Origin: Bacillota bacterium
GTDB taxonomy: Bacteria > Bacillota_E > Sulfobacillia > Sulfobacillales > Sulfobacillaceae
Assembly (NCBI GenBank): GCA_021820645.1
Contig: JAKADJ010000054.1
Location: 1 to 10,907, forward strand
DNA length: 10,907 nt
Direction: 5' to 3'
Position numbers and translations under genes: made by a program
Notes under the pieces: model-generated
Database searches by the model: none
The model's input: the letters and a program-made list of their open reading frames with translations, nothing else
Told to the model about the DNA's origin: nothing
Shown here: in pieces, positions 1 through 6,822 of the stretch
Numbering within the stretch: position 1 is the stretch's first letter
Layout of the letters: the number at the start of each line of letters is the position of its first letter

Positions 1-18
1 CGACCAGGCGGGTCTTTC

Positions 19-47
19 TTTACATCTAGGGGTAGGCTTGCTATGGT
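19..47 (+). promoter_or_regulatory. Probable sigma-A promoter of the YbjQ-like gene
   Basis: TTTACA at 19-24 matches the -35 consensus TTGACA at five of six bases. After a 17-base spacer, TATGGT at 42-47 matches TATAAT at four of six. It is preceded by TG at 39-40, giving an extended -10 (TGCTATGGT). Transcription would start near 53-55 and leave a leader of about 45 bases before the GTG start at 99. The match is by eye; the element could serve both this gene and the phosphotransferase gene downstream. Confidence 0.5.
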
Positions 48-98
48 GTGAGAATAGCTTGGCAAGACGAACTATTGAATATATAGGAGGGTACGGAT

Positions 99-554
99 GT
101 GGCATTTGGATTCGGAGGGAATAACCCGTTGACGTCGATGGATGATGTCGTTAAAGAACTTAATGGGTTACAGCAGCACCAGGCGGGTGCTGCAACGAGT
201 AATCTGTCGGCGATGGACTTTTGGCTCATTACCGATAGTGGCTACCGCCCGCTCGGATTTGTGTTAGGGAATAGTGTGATGAGCATGGGCATCAGCGGTG
301 GCATAGCTACGGCATTTAAGGGTTTACAACGAGGCGAACTGGGACAATTAACCCAACTCATGTATACGGCGCGTGAATTATCTTTGCAGCGCATGAAAGC
401 TGAAGCGGATGCGCTCCATGCGGACGCGGTGGTGAATGTGAATATCGAAATTATCCATCGATCTGAAGATGTCATGGAAGTGGTGGCGACCGGAACGGCG
501 GTGCAAAAGGTCGGTGAACCCTCGGGACGAACGGTAACCTTGCAGGTCAAGTAG
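99..554 (+). CDS. YbjQ/UPF0145-family (putative heavy-metal-binding domain) protein
   Basis: This 151-residue soluble protein resembles the YbjQ/UPF0145 family, small proteins that assemble as oligomers and whose biochemical role is unsettled; 'heavy-metal binding' is a database label. The family pattern covers residues 40-137: a GYRPLGFVLGNSV-like opening strand, a long helix with ARELSLQRMKAEADALHADAVV, and the closing strands NVNIEI and MEVVATGTAV. About 35 extra residues precede the core, so it is longer than E. coli YbjQ (about 107). The GTG start at 99 is chosen because AGGAGG at 85-90 lies 8 bases upstream. An ATG overlapping it at 97 is out of frame and stops after 11 codons. There is no signal peptide or membrane segment. 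A phosphotransferase gene follows about 70 bases later on the same strand and may share the transcript. Family assignment is fairly sure; function is not. Confidence 0.85.
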   Translation: MAFGFGGNNPLTSMDDVVKELNGLQQHQAGAATSNLSAMDFWLITDSGYRPLGFVLGNSVMSMGISGGIATAFKGLQRGELGQLTQLMYTARELSLQRMKAEADALHADAVVNVNIEIIHRSEDVMEVVATGTAVQKVGEPSGRTVTLQVK

Positions 555-627
555 TGGGGCAAGACTCGAGCAATGGTGCTAACCAAAAGCGCCGTATTCT
601 TCTAACGCGTGGCGAGGAGGAATAGCC

Positions 628-1560
628 ATCGATCGGGAATGGGCATCGGATATCGCGATGTCGCCGGAATTGGCGACTCAACTTGTGAGCGCGCAATTTC
701 CAAAGCTGGTGGAGGATCCGACGGTGTCCCTCGTCGGCGAAGGTTGGGACAATTGGGTGTACGCCGTGGGTCGATGGTTGTTTCGCTTCCCGCGGCGCCG
801 CGTTGCTATCCCGCTTATCCAACGGGAGATAGCGGTTCTGCCCCATTTAGCGACACGTGTTCCGTTGCCGATACCCAATCCTTTATGGGTAGGGAAGCCG
901 AGTGATGCCTACCCATACCCTTTCTTTGGCTATGCGCCCGTGCCAGGAAGTCCGGTGGCCAGCCAATCCCTTTCGCTTACCGACCGCGTGCGGTCGGCGG
1001 CACCGTTGGCATCCTTTTTAAAAGGTCTGCACCAATTATCGCCGGAATTCGGTGAAGCCTCTGGGGCGGGTCCTCCGACTCTCGGGCGGTTAGACCTCGG
1101 CGTGCGCTTGCCGCGTTTTTACCGGTGGCTGGAGGACGCGAAACGGTTGGGATTGGTCAGTGATGAGACACCCTTTCTCTGCGAAGCTCGCCGGATTGAA
1201 GGATGTGGTGCGACCCTCGATGAGGCGTGTGTTGTACATGGGGATCTAAACTTTAAAAATGTCCTGATCGACGGGACCGGGGTCTTGTCGGGCGTGATCG
1301 ATTGGGGCGATTGCCATGTAGGGCTCCCGGCCACGGACTTCCTGTTTCCGATCGGGTTCTTGCCGGCCTCGGGACAGAAAATCTTTCGCGATGCCTATGG
1401 GCCGATAGACCAGCAGGCCTGGCAAATGGGTAGATTTTTAGCGATGTTCGTGAACCTCATTGTGCTGGTGTCCGCGCATAGCTTCGGTCATACCCAGGAC
1501 ATGCAGGAAGCGCGATGGGAATTGGGAAACATTTTATCCATCGATCCGGTTACCCTCTGA
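628..1560 (+). CDS. Aminoglycoside phosphotransferase (APH)-fold kinase, apparent ATC start
   Basis: This cytoplasmic protein has the APH/choline-kinase fold, which transfers phosphate from ATP to a small-molecule hydroxyl. The substrate cannot be read from the sequence, and antibiotic resistance should not be assumed. Counting from the first ATG (658), the nucleotide-binding N-lobe holds LVGEGWDNWVYAV and FRFPRR (residues 25-47). The catalytic loop is HGDLNFKNVLI (H194, D196, N201), and the metal-binding motif is DWGD at 215-218. All key residues are present. The start is odd: AGGAGG at 615-620 lies 7 bases before an in-frame ATC at 628. No in-frame ATG, GTG or TTG exists between the upstream stop (580-582) and 658. 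The ATG at 658 has no ribosome-binding site. Residues encoded at 628-657 (IDREWASDIA) also look like the start of related proteins. The product would be 310 residues from ATC or 300 from ATG. Confidence 0.85.
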   Translation: MDREWASDIAMSPELATQLVSAQFPKLVEDPTVSLVGEGWDNWVYAVGRWLFRFPRRRVAIPLIQREIAVLPHLATRVPLPIPNPLWVGKPSDAYPYPFFGYAPVPGSPVASQSLSLTDRVRSAAPLASFLKGLHQLSPEFGEASGAGPPTLGRLDLGVRLPRFYRWLEDAKRLGLVSDETPFLCEARRIEGCGATLDEACVVHGDLNFKNVLIDGTGVLSGVIDWGDCHVGLPATDFLFPIGFLPASGQKIFRDAYGPIDQQAWQMGRFLAMFVNLIVLVSAHSFGHTQDMQEARWELGNILSIDPVTL

Positions 1561-1566
1561 AACACC

Positions 1567-1588
1567 ACGACCCTATCGGGTAGGTCGT
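1567..1588 (+). repeat. Hairpin just after the APH-fold gene
   Basis: ACGACC at 1567-1572 pairs perfectly with GGTCGT at 1583-1588. TA/TA pairs extend the stem inward around one bulged C, leaving a five-base loop. No T-run follows, so this is not a standard intrinsic terminator. It may be an mRNA end-stabilising or weak termination structure. Confidence 0.3.
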
Positions 1589-1598
1589 CCTCGAACGA

Positions 1599-1614
1599 GA
1601 CGCATATATGCGTC
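1599..1614. promoter_or_regulatory. 16-bp perfect palindrome, possible operator
   Basis: GACGCATATATGCGTC is an uninterrupted 16-bp palindrome in the 214-bp gap between the APH-fold gene and the oligopeptidase gene. A weak promoter candidate follows: TTTTCA at 1650-1655, 17 bases, TATTTT at 1673-1678. The palindrome would then sit upstream of the -35 box. It resembles a dimeric-repressor or activator site, but no regulator for it is visible in the window. The rest of the gap (1615-1764) shows no gene. Confidence 0.3.
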
Positions 1615-1774
1615 CACGACGGCGGGGTTCATGCTCACCGATGGGCTCCTTTTCATGGGGGTCTCTTTGGAGTATTTTTGTTAGGCAGCAGGATTCCTCG
1701 CCGAACATAGCGAAAAACTAGGGCAGGTAAACATAGGGTGGCGGGAGGGTTCCCGTGACCCGGTAGGAGGATTT

Positions 1775-3817
1775 ATGAGACCACCGATCGCAGCCAAGCA
1801 CTCTCACCCGCATACGATGCATGGTGATGTACGTCAGGATGACTATTATTGGTTAAGGGGTGCTGAAAAGCCCGAGGTGATTGCGTACCTTGAAGCGGAA
1901 AATCGGTACTATGACGAAGTCATGAAGCCGCTCGGCCCTCTGACCGATACACTATATCAAGAAATGGTGGCTCGGGTACCGGCTGATGAAGCCGGGGTAC
2001 CCGTTCAAGACGGACCGTACTACTATTACTCGCGGATGGAACGGGATAAACAGTATCCGATATACGCGCGTAAACGGGCTCAAGATCGTCAAGCGCTAGA
2101 ATCGGCGCCTGAAGAAATTCTTTTAGATTTGAATGTGCTGGCAACCGGAAGCGATTTTTTGAGTGTGACGGTGATTCGCACCAGTGATGATCATCAACAG
2201 CTCGCCTACCTGGAAAATCGTGATGGGACTGACCGCTATACACTGTTTGTTCGGAACCTAACCACCGGAGAATTGCTACCCGATCAAGTTTCCGGGGTAT
2301 TTTTACATGCGAGCCTGGAATGGGACAAAACCGGGGAGTATTTATATTACACCAAGGTTGACGAGACTCAGCGACCCTATCAACTCTGGCGTCATCAGTT
2401 AGGGAGCACCATGGATTCCCTGCTGTATGAAGAGAAAGATGTGACCTTTTCGATTGGTATCGGGAAGTCTCGCAGTGGTCAGTATCTTTGGCTGAAGTCC
2501 GAAAATAAAGAGACCGATGAGGCATATTTCATCGACTTGAACAATCCTCAAGCCGGCTTGCAACTGTTCGATGCCCGGCGGCCGGGGATTAAGTATGACG
2601 TGGAACATTGGGGCGATCGGTTCCTCATTCTTACTAACCAAGGCGCGAAAAATTTTCGCCTGATGGAATGTCCTGTTGCAGATCCGTCGGCTCGTGAAGA
2701 ACTGATTCCTTACGACGACACGCGATACTTGCAAGCCGTCTATCCATTCCGAGATGCGTTGGTAATTGCGGGCCGTCAAGAGGGATTAACCCAAATTTGG
2801 ACCTACCGAGACGGGAATTTGCACAAACTGTCGTGGGACGAGCCGATTTACACCGTGGATGTATGGACCAACCGTAGCTACGACACCGAAGAAGCGCTCA
2901 TCACGTACGAGTCGTTTCTGACCCCAGAGCACACCTTGGGCCTAAACCTTCTTAGTGGAACGCTGCAATTCCTCAAAGCCAAGACGGTTCCCGGCGCGTA
3001 TGAACCGGCGCTGTATCACCAGGAACGCCTGTGGGCGAAAGCCACCGATGGGACCCCCATTCCTTTGTCGGTGGTGTACAAAGAGGGTGCGCTGGACCGC
3101 GGACCCGCACCCTTAATTCTCTATGGGTATGGCTCGTACGGCATGAGTATGGATCCCACCTTTAGTGGCACCCGCCTCCCGCTCTTGGATCGGGGCATTG
3201 TGTACGTCGTAGCACATGTACGAGGGGGGGCTGAGATGGGCTACACCTGGTATGAGAACGGGAAGTTTCTCGCTAAGAAAAACACCTTCACCGATTTTGT
3301 AGACGCCGCGCGAGACCTAATTCATCGCGGCTACACGGCATCGGACCGTCTCGCTGCGCAAGGCCGGAGCGCCGGCGGCCTTTTAATGGGGGCTATCGTT
3401 AACCTCGCACCGGAACTCTTTCGGGTGGTGGTGCCGGGGGTTCCTTTCGTGGATGTCATGAACACGATGAGTGATGCGACGATACCCTTGACGAGCTTAG
3501 AGTGGGATGAATGGGGCAATCCTGCCGATCCCGAATTCTACTGGTACATGAAATCCTATAGCCCGTACGACAATGTGGAAGCGAAAGCCTATCCCCATAT
3601 GTTGGTCTTGACGGGGCTCAACGACCCACGGGTGGCTTATTGGGAGCCTGCCAAGTGGGTGGCCCGGTTACGCGACACCAAGACGGATAGCAATACCTTG
3701 CTGCTCAAGACCCATATGGGTGCGGGACACGGGGGATCCTCGGGACGGTATAATCGACTCAAAGAGGCGGCTGCCGAATATGCATTTATTTTGGACAAGA
3801 TAGGCATCCACCAATAA
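1775..3817 (+). CDS. ptrB: Oligopeptidase B (S9A prolyl-oligopeptidase family)
   Basis: Oligopeptidase B is a cytoplasmic serine peptidase that cuts short peptides after Arg or Lys. The 680 residues match the usual length of about 690. The N-terminus (1-70) and C-terminal 270 residues form the alpha/beta-hydrolase domain. Residues of roughly 70-400 form the beta-propeller that excludes large substrates. The S9 motif GYGSYG lies near 450. The catalytic triad reads Ser532 (GRSAGG), Asp617 (LNDPRV) and His652 (GAGHGG). From memory, these numbers match the E. coli and Serratia enzymes. Glu576, which holds the P1 basic side chain in enterobacterial enzymes, is present, while their Glu578 is Asp here. 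The ATG at 1775 has TAGGAGG at 1764-1770, 4 bases upstream. No signal peptide is seen. It stands alone and converges on the next gene, with 5 bases between stop codons. Confidence 0.93.
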   Translation: MRPPIAAKHSHPHTMHGDVRQDDYYWLRGAEKPEVIAYLEAENRYYDEVMKPLGPLTDTLYQEMVARVPADEAGVPVQDGPYYYYSRMERDKQYPIYARKRAQDRQALESAPEEILLDLNVLATGSDFLSVTVIRTSDDHQQLAYLENRDGTDRYTLFVRNLTTGELLPDQVSGVFLHASLEWDKTGEYLYYTKVDETQRPYQLWRHQLGSTMDSLLYEEKDVTFSIGIGKSRSGQYLWLKSENKETDEAYFIDLNNPQAGLQLFDARRPGIKYDVEHWGDRFLILTNQGAKNFRLMECPVADPSAREELIPYDDTRYLQAVYPFRDALVIAGRQEGLTQIWTYRDGNLHKLSWDEPIYTVDVWTNRSYDTEEALITYESFLTPEHTLGLNLLSGTLQFLKAKTVPGAYEPALYHQERLWAKATDGTPIPLSVVYKEGALDRGPAPLILYGYGSYGMSMDPTFSGTRLPLLDRGIVYVVAHVRGGAEMGYTWYENGKFLAKKNTFTDFVDAARDLIHRGYTASDRLAAQGRSAGGLLMGAIVNLAPELFRVVVPGVPFVDVMNTMSDATIPLTSLEWDEWGNPADPEFYWYMKSYSPYDNVEAKAYPHMLVLTGLNDPRVAYWEPAKWVARLRDTKTDSNTLLLKTHMGAGHGGSSGRYNRLKEAAAEYAFILDKIGIHQ

Positions 3818-3822
3818 GATCG

Positions 3823-4710
3823 TCAGGTGTGATAACGCGCCCAGCGGACCAAGATTTTTCGTTCGGTGGGCGTGATGCCTGGATTGGGGAGGTTCTCGGC
3901 TAAAGCCGCCATCCATCGCTCTACCACGGGCATCAGGGGATCGGGTCGATGCGCCGCATCCCGGGTGAGTTTAATGAGAAGCTTTTGGGCACCTGACAGC
4001 GTACCTTTTGACCAATGAACAAAAGCGGCGGCAATCCAAATCGCGGATTGTTGGCGGGGATCGCGGTCGCGGCGCCATAGCTCCTCGATGGCTTCATGGG
4101 CATCAAAGTACGCGCCTGAAGTCAAGTCTTGATCAAAGCGTCGCCATAGGACCTCTTCGTGGGCGATCTCTTCGGGGAGCAGCCTATGGATAGGAATTCG
4201 CCGGTGTTCCTGTCGTTGGGTGCGAGCGAACTCGACCACTAGGAATTCGGTGAATTGGGCATTGGGTATCGGACTGAGACGCTCTAGTGTACGTAGCCGT
4301 TCCGGCCCTATGGGAGTGCCCTGAGATATCGTGACGTGAGGAATCCAGGCGTCAGGCGTGTAGTAGTCCCAGATGCCTTTGGCCGTGCCAGACAGTCGCT
4401 GGAACAGTCGCCGCTGAAAGGCGCGGAGCTCGGGAATTTCTTCCACGGTCAAATACAAGACGTAAGCGGGTGACGTAAAGGCGGCGATAGGACCGAGTTG
4501 GACCCCATCCGAAATAGGCATCGGTATAGAGGCCGCGACGGTAGCGATTGCAGAGAGGTCGAGAGAATCCGCGACCAGCAACGAAAGGTGGGGCGATGCT
4601 GGGTCTTGCAGCCGATCCTGATTCGTCCGACCTTCTTGTAGGAGGCCCGATAAGGCGCTGACCGCCATCGCTGTGGCCGAATCGAACAGTAGTTCTAGCG
4701 CATATGGCAA
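3823..4710 (-). CDS. 2H phosphoesterase (2'-5' RNA ligase-like) fused to DUF309
   Basis: This 295-residue cytoplasmic protein has two domains. Residues 1-175 are a 2H phosphoesterase, the LigT/2'-5' RNA ligase-like fold acting on cyclic phosphates or 2'-5' bonds in nucleotides or RNA. Both signature motifs are present: H41-L-S43 (PHLSLL) and H125-V-T127 (PHVTIS). Residues of about 185-285 are a DUF309 domain, recognised by FDQDLTSGAYFDAHEAIEELW (H205, E206, W212) and a helical stretch with IAAAFVHWSKG; its function is unknown. DUF309 is more often a stand-alone protein of 100-150 residues. The TTG start (complement of 4708-4710) is chosen because AGGAGA (complement of 4718-4723) lies 7 bases upstream. 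It converges on ptrB. Domain calls rest on motif recognition; substrate and role are unknown. Confidence 0.85.
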   Translation of the reverse strand: MPYALELLFDSATAMAVSALSGLLQEGRTNQDRLQDPASPHLSLLVADSLDLSAIATVAASIPMPISDGVQLGPIAAFTSPAYVLYLTVEEIPELRAFQRRLFQRLSGTAKGIWDYYTPDAWIPHVTISQGTPIGPERLRTLERLSPIPNAQFTEFLVVEFARTQRQEHRRIPIHRLLPEEIAHEEVLWRRFDQDLTSGAYFDAHEAIEELWRRDRDPRQQSAIWIAAAFVHWSKGTLSGAQKLLIKLTRDAAHRPDPLMPVVERWMAALAENLPNPGITPTERKILVRWARYHT

Positions 4711-4862
4711 TAGCTGATCTCCTCTCTCGCTTTAGCGTGGTCACCGGGGTTGACCCCTATGGGGTCTAGAGTGTCCAGTGCTCACGGCTCTCTTTTTCCG
4801 ATCGGTGACTCCGTGCTGCTCCATGGCCACCGATAGGGTAAGGATATCGTCTTTTGTAGAGG

Positions 4863-4970
4863 ATGACTCCGTCATGGGAGGCCGGCGTGCTGGAACTGGA
4901 TGCCGTCCTGGGCATTCATCGTATCGAAGCAAAAGGTGTCCGACCTATCGCTGTCGAGTGTAACACTTAA
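4863..4970 (+). other. Possible 35-codon small reading frame, unrecognised
   Basis: An ATG at 4863 opens a 35-codon frame ending at TAA 4968-4970. Its product, from MTPSWEAGVLELDAVLG to AVECNT, has a protein-like mix of residues. GAGG touches the ATG directly, which is too close for a good ribosome-binding site. I know no homologue. It could be a small peptide, a gene remnant or chance. The opposite strand also has an open frame here (4741-4932), with even less support. Confidence 0.15.
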
Positions 4971-5031
4971 GGCCCGACAAATGTCTCTCTCTACGATCCC
5001 GTGGCTCCACTCATGCGCGACGGTCGCCTAT

Positions 5032-5091
5032 TTAGTTAAGTTAGTGAATTATATACTGGTGATCCGTGGTAGTATGAAGGCTATGAATAGC
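5032..5091 (+). promoter_or_regulatory. marR operon promoter and possible autoregulatory operator
   Basis: TATACT at 5052-5057 matches the -10 consensus at five of six bases. No good -35 is seen at 16-18 bases, so an activator or a weak promoter is possible. An AT-rich direct repeat, TTAGTTAAG (5032-5040) and TTAGTGAAT (5041-5049), lies against the -10. An inverted repeat GCTAT-GA-ATAGC sits at 5080-5091, in the expected leader. MarR proteins usually bind such sites over their own promoter; assigning these repeats to this MarR is inference. Confidence 0.35.
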
Positions 5092-5125
5092 ATCGGGCAG
5101 AAAACCAACCGGGATGGTGATGCAA

Positions 5126-5548
5126 ATGGTCGCAAAAAGCCCTATTGTCGATGTTTTGATTACTCTACAGGATGCGTTGGGAGGTCAATATGGTGACCTG
5201 TCGAGGCCCCAACTGCGGCTTATGATGAAACTCGGGGGTACCGATCCCACAGTGTCCGAATTGGCACAACGCCTCAACATTTCGTCTTCCGGGGTGACGC
5301 AAATGTTAGATAAGTTAGCGTCCCGTGGCTATATTACCCGTTATAGCCCGGAGAAAGATCAGCGAGTGGTCAGGGTCGCTATTTCAGATCGTGGTCGCGA
5401 GGTTTTAAGCATCGCGGTCGAACAATTTGAGCAACGCGTGTTGGGGATGACGCAGACGTTTTCGGGCCCTGACATCGAGGCCCTGACAGAACTCTTGCGA
5501 CGAATGACCCAAGAATTCACGCGACGAAAGAAGAGGATGCCCCAATGA
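5126..5548 (+). CDS. MarR-family transcriptional regulator
   Basis: This is a dimeric winged-helix DNA-binding protein of about 140 residues, the family's usual size. Members typically repress their own operon and release DNA on binding a phenolic or other small ligand. The DNA-binding domain runs from TVSELAQRLNISSSGVTQML (the helix-turn-helix, with the recognition helix SSGVTQMLDKLASRG) into the wing, with RYSPEKDQRVVRVAISDRG carrying the conserved D-x-R. Flanking helices form the dimer interface. Three in-frame ATGs compete (5114, 5120, 5126). The last is preferred because GGTGA at 5116-5120 gives the only plausible ribosome-binding site, 5 bases away; starting at 5114 adds four residues. 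Its stop overlaps the transporter start (ATGA), so the two are translationally coupled. The regulator probably controls the transporter. Confidence 0.9.
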   Translation: MVAKSPIVDVLITLQDALGGQYGDLSRPQLRLMMKLGGTDPTVSELAQRLNISSSGVTQMLDKLASRGYITRYSPEKDQRVVRVAISDRGREVLSIAVEQFEQRVLGMTQTFSGPDIEALTELLRRMTQEFTRRKKRMPQ

Positions 5549-6816
5549 CCAAGGATCCGGCTCCGTATACACGAAAAGGATGGACATCGCTCGATCCCGT
5601 AGCACGCCAACTGATTGTGGCACGATTCTTGCGTAGTATTGCGCAAGGAGCATTGGGGGTAGACTTCACGCTGTACCTCAAACTGCGTCACTGGAGTGCA
5701 CCCGAAGTAGGACTCTTATTGATGGCGGGGGGATTGGCGGGAGCCTTACTGAGCCTATTAGTCGGCACGGCGAGCGATCGCATTGGACGCCGTCTCTTTC
5801 TCTTGGTGTATGAAGGGGGGTTGATTTTAGGGACGTTGGCCATCATTCTTTTTCCGAGCGTTTGGGTTCTGGTGCTCACCGCGGCGCTGTTTGGGTTTGG
5901 GCGGGGGGCGAACGGATCATCGGGGCCATTCGCACCCGCAGAGCAAGCTTGGTTAGCTCAGTCGATATCCAATCGTCGACGCGGTTCGGTGTTTAGTTTT
6001 AATGCGGGATTACAATTTTGGGGAATGGGCATTGGTTCCCTGATGGCGGCGTTTTTGCCTAATCTGTTGCCGGGCGTGGTAGGCCCCGAACGTTACATTC
6101 CGTTGTTTATCCTGAACGTATTGGTCGCGATCATTAATCTGGTGCAAATAGGAGTGCTTAAAGAAACCCGGCCGACCCGCACCGCCCCTTCGAGTGTCCC
6201 CAGCGAAGTGCGGGAAGAAGCCAATGTTACCAAACGGGAGAATCGGGCACTGGGACTCCTCGTCGTGGTGAACATGGTGAATTCACTGGGGGTGGGTTTG
6301 GTGGCCCCACTGTTGCCCTATTGGTTTAACTTACGATTCGGAGTGGGCCCGGCCGAGATTGGTCCGGTGTATGCGGTCACATTCTTTCTGACCGGATTCT
6401 CTTCGTTGCTGATCGGCAAGATGTCCGAGAAAGTCGGGTTGATTCGGTCGATTGTGTTGCCACGGCTACTCGGTGTCGGCCTCCTGGTGGCGATTCCATT
6501 TATGCCAAGCTTCTGGATTGCGGCGGTGCTTTACGTGGTGCGATCCATCGTAAACCGAGGTTCTGTGGGCGCCAGGCAGGCATTCAGCATGGGACTGGTG
6601 CGAGACCAACGGCGTGGATTGGCCAGTAGTCTCAATGCCGTGTCATGGAGTGTGCCAGCGGCCATTGGACCCGCCATTGGGGGATGGCTGATTGGTCTCG
6701 GATCGCTGGAGTGGCCATTCCTGATGGCCTCTGCCCTGCAATTGGCCTATATCATTATGTTCCCGACCATGATGGGCCAATATGATGTGTCTCGGCCCAA
6801 ACCCTCACATCCGTGA
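5545..6816 (+). CDS. MFS transporter, probable efflux pump
   Basis: This is a 423-residue inner-membrane protein of the major facilitator superfamily, with about 12 membrane helices in two six-helix halves. The halves are joined by a charged cytoplasmic loop at roughly residues 205-235 (KETRPTRTAP through NVTKREN). Motif A, G74-TASDRIGRR, lies between helices 2 and 3, and a weak second copy, GKMSEKVG, sits near 261-268. FGFGRGANGSSGPFAPAEQ (116-134) in the helix 4-5 region looks like a subfamily signature, but I cannot tie it to a substrate. The ATG overlaps the marR stop by four bases. Coupling to a MarR regulator suggests export of a toxic compound, perhaps a drug or aromatic acid; this is inferred from context. 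It converges on the next gene with 6 bases between stop codons. Confidence 0.92.
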   Translation: MTKDPAPYTRKGWTSLDPVARQLIVARFLRSIAQGALGVDFTLYLKLRHWSAPEVGLLLMAGGLAGALLSLLVGTASDRIGRRLFLLVYEGGLILGTLAIILFPSVWVLVLTAALFGFGRGANGSSGPFAPAEQAWLAQSISNRRRGSVFSFNAGLQFWGMGIGSLMAAFLPNLLPGVVGPERYIPLFILNVLVAIINLVQIGVLKETRPTRTAPSSVPSEVREEANVTKRENRALGLLVVVNMVNSLGVGLVAPLLPYWFNLRFGVGPAEIGPVYAVTFFLTGFSSLLIGKMSEKVGLIRSIVLPRLLGVGLLVAIPFMPSFWIAAVLYVVRSIVNRGSVGARQAFSMGLVRDQRRGLASSLNAVSWSVPAAIGPAIGGWLIGLGSLEWPFLMASALQLAYIIMFPTMMGQYDVSRPKPSHP

Positions 6817-6822
6817 TGCGCC

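Larger units (their letters stand above)
4711..5125. other. Divergent intergenic region rich in small inverted repeats
   Basis: This gap separates the divergently transcribed 2H-DUF309 gene and the marR operon, and holds no convincing gene. It contains several short inverted repeats: GACCCC/GGGGTC (4752-4766), ATCGGTG/CACCGAT (4801-4807 and 4828-4834), ATGAC/GTCAT (4863-4875), GGATGCC/GGCATTC (4898-4917) and AGTGTAACACT (4957-4967). TGACTCCGT also occurs twice (4806-4814 and 4864-4872). It probably carries promoters and operators in both directions. It may include degraded coding sequence (see the small reading frame at 4863). Confidence 0.5.

Noticed and set aside
97..132. ATG at 97 overlapping the GTG start of the YbjQ-like gene, opening an 11-codon frame
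   Set aside because: The peptide is tiny and lies within the other gene's start. The ribosome-binding site is better explained by the GTG frame, which encodes a recognisable family.
3..189. ACCAGGCGGGT occurring at 3-13 and 179-189
   Set aside because: An 11-bp repeat, with the second copy in a coding hairpin and no further copies noticed; most likely chance.
658..1560. Calling the APH-fold gene an antibiotic-resistance determinant
   Set aside because: The fold includes many kinases for sugars, choline, homoserine and others. No subfamily-specific residues for aminoglycosides could be recognised.
1645..1680. CTCC...GGAG followed by TATTTTTG, considered as an intrinsic terminator for the APH-fold gene
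   Set aside because: The stem is only 4-5 bp with a loop of about 19 bases. The same bases also read as a weak promoter, so neither call is firm.
3836..3874. 8-bp stem just downstream of ptrB, considered as its terminator
   Set aside because: The T-run lies in the loop rather than after the stem, the loop is 23 bases long, and the stem is inside the coding end of the opposing gene.
4741..4932. 63-codon minus-strand open frame in the gap before marR
   Set aside because: No ribosome-binding site, no recognisable family, and a composition like translated non-coding DNA.
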